Shown in pieces: positions 51,671 to 60,087 of a stretch of 64,000 bases of DNA (position 1 is its first letter; each line of letters begins with the position of its first letter). The notes beneath the pieces are model-generated. The model saw only the letters and a list, made by a program, of their open reading frames with translations. It was not told the DNA's origin and did no database searches. This DNA is from G965222335 sp965222335. Its GTDB lineage: Bacteria > Pseudomonadota > Gammaproteobacteria > Pseudomonadales > Halieaceae. The stretch spans positions 3,100,001 to 3,164,000 of the forward strand of contig OZ244944.1 in assembly GCA_965222335.1 (NCBI GenBank). The letters are read 5' to 3'. The translations under genes and the position numbers were made by a program.

Positions 51671-52410
51671 CGCATTGCCGGCGGCGCCAGCTCGCGGCTC
51701 CAGAGCAGGGTTGCACCCACCACCGCCGCCGGTACCACGAAAAAGTTAAGCACCGGAATCCCGGTACACACCGCCACCAGGCCGCCGAAGCCCATGCTGC
51801 TGAGGCGCCGTGAGCGCACCGCCTCCTTGACGTCGCCGAAGCTCAGCTGATGGTTGTCCATGGGATAGTCCACAAACTGGATGCTCATCATCCAGGCGCC
51901 GAGGAGGAACCAGAACACTGGCGCCATGGCGTTGATGCCCGGGATAAAACTCAGGATCAGGACAAAAGCGGCCATCGGCAGGTAGTAGGCCAGCTTTGCC
52001 AGCTCGCGCACGATGCTCCGCGGCACCTCCTTGAGGGCGGCCGCCAGGCCCTCCAGGGCGTCCACCGGGCGCCCCGTGACCAGCTCCTCCGCTTTCTCCG
52101 CCAGCAGCGAATTGAAGGGCGAGGCGATGATCAGCGCCAGGGCGGTGAAGGTATAGCCCGCGATCAGGGCGAACACTGCGCCCACCAGCGGCCAGATAAT
52201 CCATTCGATAAAACCCAGCCAGTCCGGCATCGCCGCGACCCAGCGGTCGATGCTGTCGCTGATATAGGCGAGGGAGATCCCGAACAGGGAGGCGAAAATC
52301 ACCACGTTGACCGCCAGCGGAATGATGACGAACAGGCGCAGGCGGGGGTGGGTGAGCAGTTTGGCGCCCTCGATAAGGTAGCCGGCTCCTTTGATCGCAT
52401 TGCCTTTCAC
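51667..52410 (-). CDS. cysZ: Sulfate transporter CysZ
   Basis: A 247-residue inner-membrane protein of the CysZ/EI24 family. It begins GAGYLIEGAKLLTHPRLRLFVIIPLAVNVVIF and has at least four hydrophobic segments. VPRSIVRELAKLAYYLPMAAFVLILSFIPGINA is a conserved block; ICSF- or GVP-type blocks appear as FGGLVAVCTGIPVLNFF. CysZ takes up sulfate for cysteine synthesis. It overlaps the convergent rhlB end by 4 bases and is divergent from smrA. Confidence 0.93.
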   Translation of the reverse strand: MKGNAIKGAGYLIEGAKLLTHPRLRLFVIIPLAVNVVIFASLFGISLAYISDSIDRWVAAMPDWLGFIEWIIWPLVGAVFALIAGYTFTALALIIASPFNSLLAEKAEELVTGRPVDALEGLAAALKEVPRSIVRELAKLAYYLPMAAFVLILSFIPGINAMAPVFWFLLGAWMMSIQFVDYPMDNHQLSFGDVKEAVRSRRLSSMGFGGLVAVCTGIPVLNFFVVPAAVVGATLLWSRELAPPAMR

Positions 52411-52496
52411 TGGTGGCTTCCTGTGCTGTGGACTGGCATTGGCTTACCCCGCTGGATTGAGGCGTTATAATACCGGAGTCAGGGCAGGGGGTGTAA

Positions 52497-53105
52497 ATGG
52501 CAGACGACGAACGCAAGTTATTCGAAGAGGCCATGTCGGACGTGGCGCCCCTGGTGCGGGAACGGCGCGTCCTGCCGCGCAGCGGCGATCGCCGGGACCG
52601 CTCCCTGGCCCATCGCCGGGCGGCGGCGGTGACGCCGCAGGGGGACGACCCCAATACGCTCAGCGACCGGGAAGTGGCGCCGCTGGATCCCTGGTACGTC
52701 CTGGAATTCAAGCGCCCCGGGGTGCAGAACGGCGTGTTTCGCAAACTCAAGCAGGGGCGCTACGAGGCCGAGGCGCGGCTGGACATGCACCGCATGACCG
52801 TGGCGATTGCCCGCCGCGAACTGTTCGACTTTATCGAGGAGTGTTTCCGCCTGGGCCTGCGCAGCGTGCTGCTGGTGCACGGCAAGGGCGAGCGCAAGCC
52901 GGAGCGGGAGCGCAGCGCGGTGCTCAAGGGCTATGTCGATGTCTGGCTGCGGGACCTGGGGGTGGTGCAGGCTTTCCACAGCGCCCGGCCCCAGCACGGT
53001 GGCACCGGCGCGGTCTATGTGCTGCTGCGCAAAAGCGAGGAAAAAAAGCGCGAGAACCGCGAGCGCTTTACCAAGGGCCGCATCCCCTACGAGCGAGGGC
53101 GCTAG
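52497..53105 (+). CDS. smrA: DNA endonuclease SmrA (Smr domain protein)
   Basis: A 202-residue protein with a C-terminal Smr domain. The conserved L-D-L/M-H motif is ARLDMHRMTVAIAR near residue 95, and the H-G-K/R-G motif is VLLVHGKGERKPE near residue 125. The domain ends with RPQHGGTGAVYVLLRKS, another family block. The N-terminal half is charged and unstructured. Smr domains bind or nick branched nucleic acids; their role in this cell is uncertain. It is divergent from cysZ and ends 3 bases inside the PA4642-type gene. Confidence 0.92.
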   Translation: MADDERKLFEEAMSDVAPLVRERRVLPRSGDRRDRSLAHRRAAAVTPQGDDPNTLSDREVAPLDPWYVLEFKRPGVQNGVFRKLKQGRYEAEARLDMHRMTVAIARRELFDFIEECFRLGLRSVLLVHGKGERKPERERSAVLKGYVDVWLRDLGVVQAFHSARPQHGGTGAVYVLLRKSEEKKRENRERFTKGRIPYERGR

Positions 53106-53392
53106 CTGGCGCCGGCTTCCCGCAGCAGGCGCGCGTATTCGGCGCCGTGGCGATGTTCGTTGACAATGGCCAGCACGCTGCGACCATCGCGCCCGGTGGC
53201 GTTGACGTCGCGACCCTGCTCCCGAAAGAACTGCAGGAACAGCTCGAAGTCCGAGGCGCGCATGCTCTGGTAGGCCTTGTGCAGCATGTGGAAATCATCG
53301 CTGTCTGCGTCAAAGGAGCGCACGTTCAGGTAGCTGCGCACGTGGTCCTCGGTCCAGACCTCGTCAATGACCTTTTCCTTGTCCTTTTTCAT
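53102..53392 (-). CDS. PA4642 family protein
   Basis: A 96-residue small cytoplasmic protein. I chose ATG 53392, giving KKDKEKVIDEVWTEDHVRSYL at the N-terminus; the open frame extends ten codons upstream. The sequence VRSFDADSDDFHMLHKAYQSM and FLQFFREQGRDVNATGRDG are the recognisable conserved parts of a family widespread in Pseudomonas and relatives, of unknown function. It ends 4 bases into smrA and follows gatB at a distance of 49 bases, downstream in the same direction. Confidence 0.82.
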   Translation of the reverse strand: MKKDKEKVIDEVWTEDHVRSYLNVRSFDADSDDFHMLHKAYQSMRASDFELFLQFFREQGRDVNATGRDGRSVLAIVNEHRHGAEYARLLREAGAS

Positions 53393-53441
53393 GGCCCGTG
53401 GGGCGCCTCCTGTCGCTGGCAATGCGGAGCCGGGATGACAC

Positions 53442-54884
53442 TCATCCCAGCTTCCTGCCGAGTAGTTCGTTGACCATTTGCGGGTTGGCCTGCCCGCGGG
53501 AAAGTTTCATCACCTGGCCGACGAAGTAGCCCAGCAGTTTCTTGCGCTTGACCTCGTCTGCCGCCAGATACTGCTCTACCTGGGCGCTGTTGTCGGCAAT
53601 CACCTGGTCCACCAGCGCCTCCAGCTCGCCGCTGTCGCTGACCTGCTTCAGGCCGCGTGCCTCGATGATGGCGTCCGGGGCACCCTCGCCGACCCACATG
53701 GCCTCGAACACCTGCTTGGCGATCTTGCCGGAGATGCTGTTGTCCCGGATGCGCTGGATCAGCTGTGCCAGGTGCGCCGCGGGAACGGGGCAGGCGCTGA
53801 TATCCAGTTCATCCCGGTTCAGGCGGCCGAGCAGTTCCACCTGCACCCAGTTGGCGGCGAGCTTGGGGTCGCCGGCATCGGCGGCAACCTGCTCGTAATA
53901 GTCCGCCAGCGCCCGCGACGCGGACAGCACGCCGGCGTCGTAGGCGGTCAGGCCATAGTCGCGGGCAAAGCGTTCGCATTTTTCCCGCGGCAGTTCCGGT
54001 AGTTCAGCGCGCAGGGCCTCGATATAGGATTCCTCCAGCACCACCGGCAGCAGGTCCGGCTCGGGGAAGTAGCGGTAGTCGTTGGCCACTTCCTTGCTGC
54101 GCATGGGTCGGGTCTCGTTGCGGTCGGCGTCGTAGAGGCGGGTTTCCTGCACCACATGGCCGCCGTCCTCGAGGATGTCCGCCTGGCGCTGGGTCTCGTG
54201 CTCGATCGCCTTTTCCACAAAGCGGAAGGAGTTCACGTTCTTGATCTCGGCCCGGGTGCCGAGGGTGTCGCTGCCAGCCTGGCGCAGGGAAATGTTGATG
54301 TCGCAGCGCATGGAGCCCTCGGCCATATTGCCGTCGGAGATGCCGAGGTAGGTCACCAGGCTGTGCAGCGCCTTCAGGTAGGCGACCGCCTCCTCGGCAC
54401 TGCGCAGGTCGGGCTCGCTGACGATCTCCAGCAGGGGGGTGCCGGCGCGGTTGAGGTCGATGCCACTCTGCCCGTGGTAGTCCTCGTGCAGGGACTTACC
54501 GGCGTCCTCCTCCAGGTGGGCGCGGGTGATGCCGATGACCCGGCTGCTGCCGTCCTCGAGCTGGATCTCGAACTCGCCCCGGCCCACGATCGGTTCCTGG
54601 AACTGGCTGATCTGGTAGCCCTTGGGCAGGTCCGGGTAGAAGTAGTTCTTGCGATCGAAAACCGAGCGACGCCCGATCTCGGCGCCGATACCCAGACCGA
54701 ACAGCACTGCGCAGCGCACCGCTCCGGCATTGAGCACCGGCAGCATCCCGGGCATCGCCAGGTCCACGGCACAGGCCTGGGTGTTGGGCTCGGCGCCGAA
54801 GCTGACCGGGGCGCCGGAGAAAATTTTGGAGTGGGTCGCGAGCTGCAGATGCACCTCGAGGCCGATCACGGTTTCCCAGGCCAT
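53442..54884 (-). CDS. gatB: Aspartyl/glutamyl-tRNA amidotransferase subunit B
   Basis: A 480-residue subunit of GatCAB, which amidates misacylated Glu-tRNA(Gln) or Asp-tRNA(Asn). N-terminal WETVIGLEVHLQLATHSKIF, CAVDLAMPGMLPVLN, and the phosphorylation-site region RKNYFYPDLPKGYQISQFQEP are diagnostic. The GatB/YqeY helical domain near the C-terminus ends with GQVMKLSRGQANPQMVNELL. It is coupled to gatA by a shared base (TGATG on the minus strand). Order gatC-gatA-gatB is standard. Confidence 0.97.
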   Translation of the reverse strand: MAWETVIGLEVHLQLATHSKIFSGAPVSFGAEPNTQACAVDLAMPGMLPVLNAGAVRCAVLFGLGIGAEIGRRSVFDRKNYFYPDLPKGYQISQFQEPIVGRGEFEIQLEDGSSRVIGITRAHLEEDAGKSLHEDYHGQSGIDLNRAGTPLLEIVSEPDLRSAEEAVAYLKALHSLVTYLGISDGNMAEGSMRCDINISLRQAGSDTLGTRAEIKNVNSFRFVEKAIEHETQRQADILEDGGHVVQETRLYDADRNETRPMRSKEVANDYRYFPEPDLLPVVLEESYIEALRAELPELPREKCERFARDYGLTAYDAGVLSASRALADYYEQVAADAGDPKLAANWVQVELLGRLNRDELDISACPVPAAHLAQLIQRIRDNSISGKIAKQVFEAMWVGEGAPDAIIEARGLKQVSDSGELEALVDQVIADNSAQVEQYLAADEVKRKKLLGYFVGQVMKLSRGQANPQMVNELLGRKLG

Positions 54885-56350
54885 CAGGCGTCACCTCCCG
54901 CCGCCATCTGCGGCCAGCGGCTGTGCCAGTCGGTGGCCCGCTGGAACTGGTGGGCCACGTTCAGCAGCCGGGACTCGTCAAAGTGGCGGCCGATCAGTTG
55001 CAGACCCACCGGGCGTCCGGCGACGAAGCCCGCGGGTACCGACATGGCCGGCAGTCCAGCGAGGTTGGCGGCCAGGGTATAGACGTCCTCCAGGTACATC
55101 GCCACCGGGTCGTCGCTCTTGGCGCCCAGGGCAAACGCGGTCCCGGGGGTCGCCGGACCGGCGAGGACATCCACTTCCTCCAGGCAGGCGGCGAAACCCT
55201 CGCTGATCAGGCGACGGGCCTGCTGTGCCTTGCGGTAGTACGCATCGTAGTAGCCTGCGGACAGAGCGTAGGTGCCGACCAGGATCCGGCGTTTGACTTC
55301 CTCGCCGAAACCTTCCTCCCGGGTGCGGGTGTAGAGATCGTGCAAGTCTGTTGGCTGCTCGCAGCGGTAGCCGTAGCGCACCCCGTCGTAGCGCGACAGG
55401 TTGGTAGAGGCCTCCGCCGGGGCGATGATGTAATAGGTCGGCACGGTCAGTTCGCTGTGTGCCAGGGAGACCTCCACCAGGGTGGCCCCCGCGGTCTCGA
55501 GGACGGCCAGTGCCTCGCGGATGCACTCGCCGTTGGCCGCATCCAGGCCCGGGCCGAAATACTCCCTGGGCAGCCCGATACGCAGTCCCGCCAGGGGGCG
55601 GCCCAGGTCCGCGCTGTAGTCCGGGACCGGCTGCTCCGCCGAGGTGGAGTCCAGGGGATCGTGCCCGGCCATTGCCTGTAGCAGCAGGGCGCAGTCCTCG
55701 GCGGTGCGGGCCATGGGGCCGCCCTGGTCCAGGCTGGAGGCAAAGGCGATCATGCCCAGGCGGGAGACACGGCCGTAGGTCGGTTTGAGCCCGGTAATGC
55801 CGCAAAGGGCAGCGGGTTGGCGAATAGAGCCGCCGGTATCGGTGCCGGTGGCGGCCGGCGCCAGGCCGGCGGCCACCGCCGCGGCAGAACCGCCGCTGGA
55901 CCCTCCGGGCACCCGGTCGGTGTCCCAGGGGTTGTGCACCGGGCCGTAGTAGCTGGTTTCGTTGGAGGAGCCCATGGCGAACTCATCCATGTTGGTCTTG
56001 CCCAGCATTACCGCCCCCGCCTCGCGGAAGCGCCGGATCACGGTGGCATCGTAGGGCGGCACAAAATTGTCGAGCATGCGCGAGCCGCAGCTCGTGCGCA
56101 GGCCCCGGGTGCAGAAAATATCCTTGTGCGCCAGGGGGATACCGGTGAGGGGGGCGGCGTCGCCGCGCTCGATACGGGCGTCCGCTGCAGCCGCGTCTGC
56201 CAGCGCCTGTTCCTCGCTCACGGTGATAAAGCTGTTCAGCGCCGTATCCTGCCGCCGGATCTGCGCCAGCAGCTCCCGGGTCAGCTCGACGCTGGAAAAT
56301 TGTCGTTCCTGGAGCCCGCGCATAAGCTGGGCGACCGTCTGCTTGAGCAT
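54884..56350 (-). CDS. gatA: Aspartyl/glutamyl-tRNA amidotransferase subunit A
   Basis: A 488-residue amidase that liberates ammonia from glutamine for the GatCAB complex. The Ser-cisSer-Lys triad is visible: Lys in PLAHKDIFC, the two serines in GGSSGGSAAAVAAGLAP and GTDTGGSIRQPA. SRLGMIAFASSLDQGGPMART is another amidase-family block, and YDAYYRKAQQARRL lies near the C-terminal half. It starts 27 bases after gatC. Confidence 0.97.
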   Translation of the reverse strand: MLKQTVAQLMRGLQERQFSSVELTRELLAQIRRQDTALNSFITVSEEQALADAAAADARIERGDAAPLTGIPLAHKDIFCTRGLRTSCGSRMLDNFVPPYDATVIRRFREAGAVMLGKTNMDEFAMGSSNETSYYGPVHNPWDTDRVPGGSSGGSAAAVAAGLAPAATGTDTGGSIRQPAALCGITGLKPTYGRVSRLGMIAFASSLDQGGPMARTAEDCALLLQAMAGHDPLDSTSAEQPVPDYSADLGRPLAGLRIGLPREYFGPGLDAANGECIREALAVLETAGATLVEVSLAHSELTVPTYYIIAPAEASTNLSRYDGVRYGYRCEQPTDLHDLYTRTREEGFGEEVKRRILVGTYALSAGYYDAYYRKAQQARRLISEGFAACLEEVDVLAGPATPGTAFALGAKSDDPVAMYLEDVYTLAANLAGLPAMSVPAGFVAGRPVGLQLIGRHFDESRLLNVAHQFQRATDWHSRWPQMAAGGDA

Positions 56351-56377
56351 GTTGTCTGTCCTGCGGCGGTCAGCCGC

Positions 56378-56665
56378 CTAGTCGATAACCCGGGGTACCA
56401 GGTAGAGGCCGTCTTCCACCGCGGGGGCGATCGCCTGGAAGGCCTCGCGCTGATTGTCCTCGCTCACGCAGTCCTCGCGCAGGCGCTGGGTGGCATCGAG
56501 GGGGTTGGCCATGGGCTCCACACCCGCCGTATCGGCGGCCTGGAGGGTATCCACCATCGCCAGGATGGTATCAATACGCCGGGTCACCTCACCCACCTGG
56601 TCGGCAGCGATACGAATGCGGGCGAGTTCCGCGATATTCTCGATCTCATGCTGGTCTATCGACAT
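56378..56665 (-). CDS. gatC: Aspartyl/glutamyl-tRNA amidotransferase subunit C
   Basis: A 95-residue small subunit that clamps GatA and GatB. The family pattern is clear: IENIAELARIRIAADQV (v-x-x-l-A-x-L-A/R pattern), DTILAMVDTLQAADTAGVEPMANP, LREDCVSEDNQREAFQAIAPAVEDGLYLVPRVID. It heads the gatCAB operon and is divergent from mreB with a 259-base gap. Confidence 0.97.
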   Translation of the reverse strand: MSIDQHEIENIAELARIRIAADQVGEVTRRIDTILAMVDTLQAADTAGVEPMANPLDATQRLREDCVSEDNQREAFQAIAPAVEDGLYLVPRVID

Positions 56666-56924
56666 GGATTACGACGGGCTCCTGGTGCGCTGGCAAAGGG
56701 TTCCGGGGGAGGGCGGTGAGGCCCAAAGGGGCGTAAAGTTATCACATTTGCGCCTTGCCCAAAATCCCCGCCATTGGTACAGTTGCGGGATTATCCGCAC
56801 AACGAACAATAATCAACTCGCCGCCCCGTTTGCAGGGCATTTCACGGCCGGAAGGCGGCAGGTAGGGTGCTTGCAGGCCCCGTTGTCAGGGGTGTCCGTT
56901 GTACTCACAAGGTAGTAAATTTTA

Positions 56925-57962
56925 ATGCTGAAGAAACTGCGCGGAGTGTTCTCCAATGATCTCTCCATAGATCTTGGTACGGCTAACACTTTGATCTACG
57001 TGCGCGACAAGGGAATTGTACTCGACGAGCCGTCCGTCGTTGCTATCCGTATCCACAATGGCCAGAAAACCATCGAAGCAGTCGGCACCGAGGCCAAGCG
57101 CATGCTCGGCCGCACCCCGGGGAACATCACCGCGATCCGGCCCCTGAAGGACGGCGTCATTGCCGATTTCCAGGTGACCGAGAAGATGCTGCAGCACTTT
57201 ATCGCCAAGGTCCACGAGAGCCGCTTTATCCGCCCCAGCCCGCGGGTCCTGGTCTGCGTGCCCTGCATGTCGACCCAGGTCGAGCGGCGCGCGATCCGCG
57301 AGTCCGCCCTGAGCGCCGGCGCGCGCGAGGTCAGGCTGATCGAGGAGCCCATGGCGGCGGCGATCGGCGCCGGCCTGGACGTCGAGGAGGCGACCGGCTG
57401 TATGGTGGTGGACGTCGGCGGTGGCACCAGCGAGATCGCGATCATCTCCCTCAACGGGGTGGTTTACCGGGATTCCGTGCGCATCGGCGGCGACCGTTTT
57501 GACGAGGCCATCGTGTCCCACGTGCGCCGCCGCTACGGCAGCCTGATCGGCGACGCCACGGCCGAGCGCATCAAGCAGGAAATCGGCTGCGCCTTCGCTG
57601 GCAGCGAACTGCGCGAAATCGACGTGCGCGGGCGCAACCTCGCCGAGGGTGTGCCGCGGAGTTTCACCCTCAACAGCGACGAGATTCTCGAGGCCCTGCA
57701 GGACCCGCTGTCCTCCATCGTGCAGTCGGTCAAGTCGGCGCTGGAGCAATCACCGCCGGAACTGGCGGCGGACATCGCCGAGAGCGGTATTGTGCTCACC
57801 GGGGGCGGTGCCCTGCTGCGCGACCTGGATCGGCTGATCTCGGAGGAAACGGGTCTGCCGGTGATTGTCGCCGACGATCCCCTGACCTGCGTCGCTCGCG
57901 GCGGCGGTCGCGCCATGGAGCGCATGGATCGCCACACGATCGACCTGCTGTCCACGGAATAA
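56925..57962 (+). CDS. mreB: Rod shape-determining protein MreB
   Basis: A 345-residue bacterial actin that forms filaments under the membrane and guides cell elongation. Conserved blocks: SNDLSIDLGTANTLIYV (phosphate 1), IVLDEPSVVAI, IEEPMAAAIGAGLDVEEATG, MVVDVGGGTSEIAIIS (phosphate 2) and GIVLTGGGALLRDLDRLI. Length matches E. coli (347). It leads mreB-mreC-mreD-maf-yhdP. Its TAA stop is in the same frame as mreC. Confidence 0.98.
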   Translation: MLKKLRGVFSNDLSIDLGTANTLIYVRDKGIVLDEPSVVAIRIHNGQKTIEAVGTEAKRMLGRTPGNITAIRPLKDGVIADFQVTEKMLQHFIAKVHESRFIRPSPRVLVCVPCMSTQVERRAIRESALSAGAREVRLIEEPMAAAIGAGLDVEEATGCMVVDVGGGTSEIAIISLNGVVYRDSVRIGGDRFDEAIVSHVRRRYGSLIGDATAERIKQEIGCAFAGSELREIDVRGRNLAEGVPRSFTLNSDEILEALQDPLSSIVQSVKSALEQSPPELAADIAESGIVLTGGGALLRDLDRLISEETGLPVIVADDPLTCVARGGGRAMERMDRHTIDLLSTE

Positions 57963-58031
57963 CCGGGCCTCGGGTGCAGCCTCACGCCGGCCTCTTCACC
58001 GCCCTGTCACGGGCTGCGCGGGGCTGCTGAT

Positions 58032-58868
58032 ATCAAGCCGCTATTCGTCAAGGAATCCAACCTCGGGCTGCGCGTCCTGCTGACGCTGCTGGTGGTGGCC
58101 GGTCTGCTGCTCGCGGACCTGCGCTTCAACAGCCTGCAGCACACGCGCTCACTGCTTGATACAGTGGTGGCCCCGGTGTACTGGGTCGCCGACATCCCCA
58201 GCCGCGTGAACGACTGGCAGGATACCCACCTGGTGACCCGCAGCACCCTGCAGGAGGAGAACGAGCGCCTGCGTCGGGAAAACCTGATCCTCGAAGGGCG
58301 CACCCAGCAGCTGGCCTCGCTGCAGGCGGAGAATATCCGCCTGCGCGGGCTGCTCAACTCCACCGCGCTGCTGCGCGACGATGTGGTGGTCGCCGAGCTG
58401 ATCGGCGTGGCACCGGATCCGGTGCGCCAGCAGGTCGTGCTGAACAAGGGTAGTCGCGACGGCGTCTATGTCGGCCAGCCGCTGATCGACGCCGATGGCC
58501 TGATGGGCCAGGTGGTCGAGGTGGGGCAGCTCACCTCCCGCGTCCTGTTGATCACGGATGCGACCCACTCGGTCCCGGTGCAGGTCACCCGCAACGGTGT
58601 GCGCGCCATTGCCGAGGGCACCGGTTCCCTGGCGTCCCTGGAAGTTCACCACGTATCAGCGACCACGGATATCCGCGCCGGCGACCTGCTGGTCAGCTCC
58701 GGCCTCGGTGGACGCTTCCCGGTGGGCTACCCGGTCGCCCTGGTCACCTCGGTGGAGCGTGACCCCGGGCAGCCCTTCGCGCGGATCCTGGCGCAACCCA
58801 CCGCGGCCCTGGATCGCAGCCGGCACGTGCTGCTGGTATTCACCGCCCGCCAGGACGAGGCGTCCTGA
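58032..58868 (+). CDS. mreC: Cell shape-determining protein MreC (start codon uncertain)
   Basis: The protein is clearly MreC: an N-terminal membrane anchor (LRVLLTLLVVAGLLLADLRF), a coiled coil (LQEENERLRRENLILEGRTQQLASL split over residues 65-95), and the paired beta-barrel periplasmic domain (VLNKGSRDGVYVGQPLIDADGLMGQV, TDATHSVPVQVTRNGVRAIAEG). It links MreB with periplasmic cell-wall enzymes. The frame is open back to the mreB stop, but no ATG, GTG or TTG lies upstream of the anchor. The nearest GTG (58092) would cut the anchor. I placed the start at an ATC at 58032, where the family's KPLF residues begin; a CTG at 58014 is another option. About 279 residues result. Confidence 0.9.
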   Translation: MKPLFVKESNLGLRVLLTLLVVAGLLLADLRFNSLQHTRSLLDTVVAPVYWVADIPSRVNDWQDTHLVTRSTLQEENERLRRENLILEGRTQQLASLQAENIRLRGLLNSTALLRDDVVVAELIGVAPDPVRQQVVLNKGSRDGVYVGQPLIDADGLMGQVVEVGQLTSRVLLITDATHSVPVQVTRNGVRAIAEGTGSLASLEVHHVSATTDIRAGDLLVSSGLGGRFPVGYPVALVTSVERDPGQPFARILAQPTAALDRSRHVLLVFTARQDEAS

Positions 58869-58871
58869 GGC

Positions 58872-59357
58872 ATGGCCGAGGCGGGAGGAGGCACCTGGGT
58901 CATCGTCATGACCCTGTTCGTCGCCGCGGTACTGGCGGTGGTGCCGCTGCCAGGGGCCATTGCCTGGGGGCGTCCGGAGTGGGTCGCCCTGGTGCTGGTG
59001 TACTGGTGTATTGCCCTGCCACACCGGGTGGGGGTGGTAGTGGCCCTGGTGTGCGGGGTGCTGCTGGATGTACTGGAGGGCGCGGCGCTGGGCCAGAACA
59101 CCTTTGCCCTGGCGGTGCTGGCCCTGCTCTGTGCATCTCTCTACCAGCGCCTGCGCCTGTTCAGCCTGTGGCAGCAGTCGGGGATGCTGTTCCTGTTGAT
59201 TGGCATTCACCAGCTGATCTGCCAGTGGGTGCAGAACCTCGAGGGCGTGGGTGCGCGCTCGTTGCTGTTTTTGCTGCCGGCCTTTACCAGTGCCCTGCTG
59301 TGGCCGCTGGTGCTGCCGTTCCTGCGCGGCCTGCGTCGCCACTTCGAGGTGGCTTGA
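58872..59357 (+). CDS. mreD: Rod shape-determining protein MreD
   Basis: A 161-residue integral membrane protein with about five helices (VIVMTLFVAAVLAVVPLPGAI, WVALVLVYWCIALPHRVGV and others). The motif RPEWVALVLVYWCIALPHRVG and the G-V-L-L-D-V/L-x-E/G-A-x-L-G-Q-N stretch (LLDVLEGAALGQN) are diagnostic. It starts 3 bases after mreC and completes the elongasome set. Confidence 0.95.
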   Translation: MAEAGGGTWVIVMTLFVAAVLAVVPLPGAIAWGRPEWVALVLVYWCIALPHRVGVVVALVCGVLLDVLEGAALGQNTFALAVLALLCASLYQRLRLFSLWQQSGMLFLLIGIHQLICQWVQNLEGVGARSLLFLLPAFTSALLWPLVLPFLRGLRRHFEVA

Positions 59358-59358
59358 A

Positions 59359-59949
59359 ATGAGCGAACTGGTACTGGCCTCCGCTTCCCCCCGGCGCCGG
59401 GAACTACTGGCGCAGATTGGGGTGCCCTGCAGGGTGCAGCCGGCGGCTATCGATGAGACGCCGCAGGCCGGCGAGGCCCCGGCAGACTATGTTCTGCGCA
59501 TGGCTGAAGAGAAAGCCGCGGCGGTGGCAGCGACCCTGCCGCCCGCGGTCCCGGTACTGGCCGCCGATACCACTGTGGTCATCGAGGAGGATGTACTGGG
59601 TAAGCCCGCGGATGCGATGGACGCCCTGGCCATGCTGGCCCGGCTCAGCGGTCGTACCCACGAGGTGATGACGGCGGTCTGCCTGTCCCTGGACGGCGCC
59701 CTGCAGAGCGAGTGCGTGACCACGGAAGTCACCTTTGTCAGCCTCGACCGCGAGACCTGTGAAGCCTACCTCGCCACCGATGAGCCCTGGGACAAGGCCG
59801 GTGCCTATGCAATCCAGGGTCGCGGCGCGGTGCTGGTGAAGCGTATCCATGGCAGTTACAGCAATGTCGTGGGGCTGCCGCTGGCAGAAACCTGGCAACT
59901 GCTGCTGGCCCACGGGGTGGTCGCGGGTCTGGGCCCGGGTGATGCCTGA
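59359..59949 (+). CDS. Nucleoside triphosphate pyrophosphatase of the Maf family (YhdE-type)
   Basis: A 196-residue Maf protein with LVLASASPRRRELLAQIG at the N-terminus, the Ser/Arg/Arg active-site signature. Later blocks ILAADTTVVIEEDVLGKP (here VLAADTTVV), YLATDEPWDKAGAYAIQG and VKRIHGSYSNVVGLPL fit the dTTP/UTP-hydrolysing subgroup. ATG 59359 lies just after the mreD stop. The E. coli homologue (yhdE) occupies the same place downstream of mreD. Role: removal of non-canonical or surplus nucleotides, with a link to septum inhibition. Confidence 0.93.
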   Translation: MSELVLASASPRRRELLAQIGVPCRVQPAAIDETPQAGEAPADYVLRMAEEKAAAVAATLPPAVPVLAADTTVVIEEDVLGKPADAMDALAMLARLSGRTHEVMTAVCLSLDGALQSECVTTEVTFVSLDRETCEAYLATDEPWDKAGAYAIQGRGAVLVKRIHGSYSNVVGLPLAETWQLLLAHGVVAGLGPGDA

Positions 59950-60087
59950 GCTGCGCCATCCGGGTTCGTCCCGGGGCATCCGGGGCGGGCGCCAGCCGCA
60001 TCGCCCGGAACAGTTTGCTATGGTGCGGCTCTAAGGCTGTAGGCGCCTACCGGGAGTCGCTCCCCGGCAGCTAACCGCGAGACGAAT

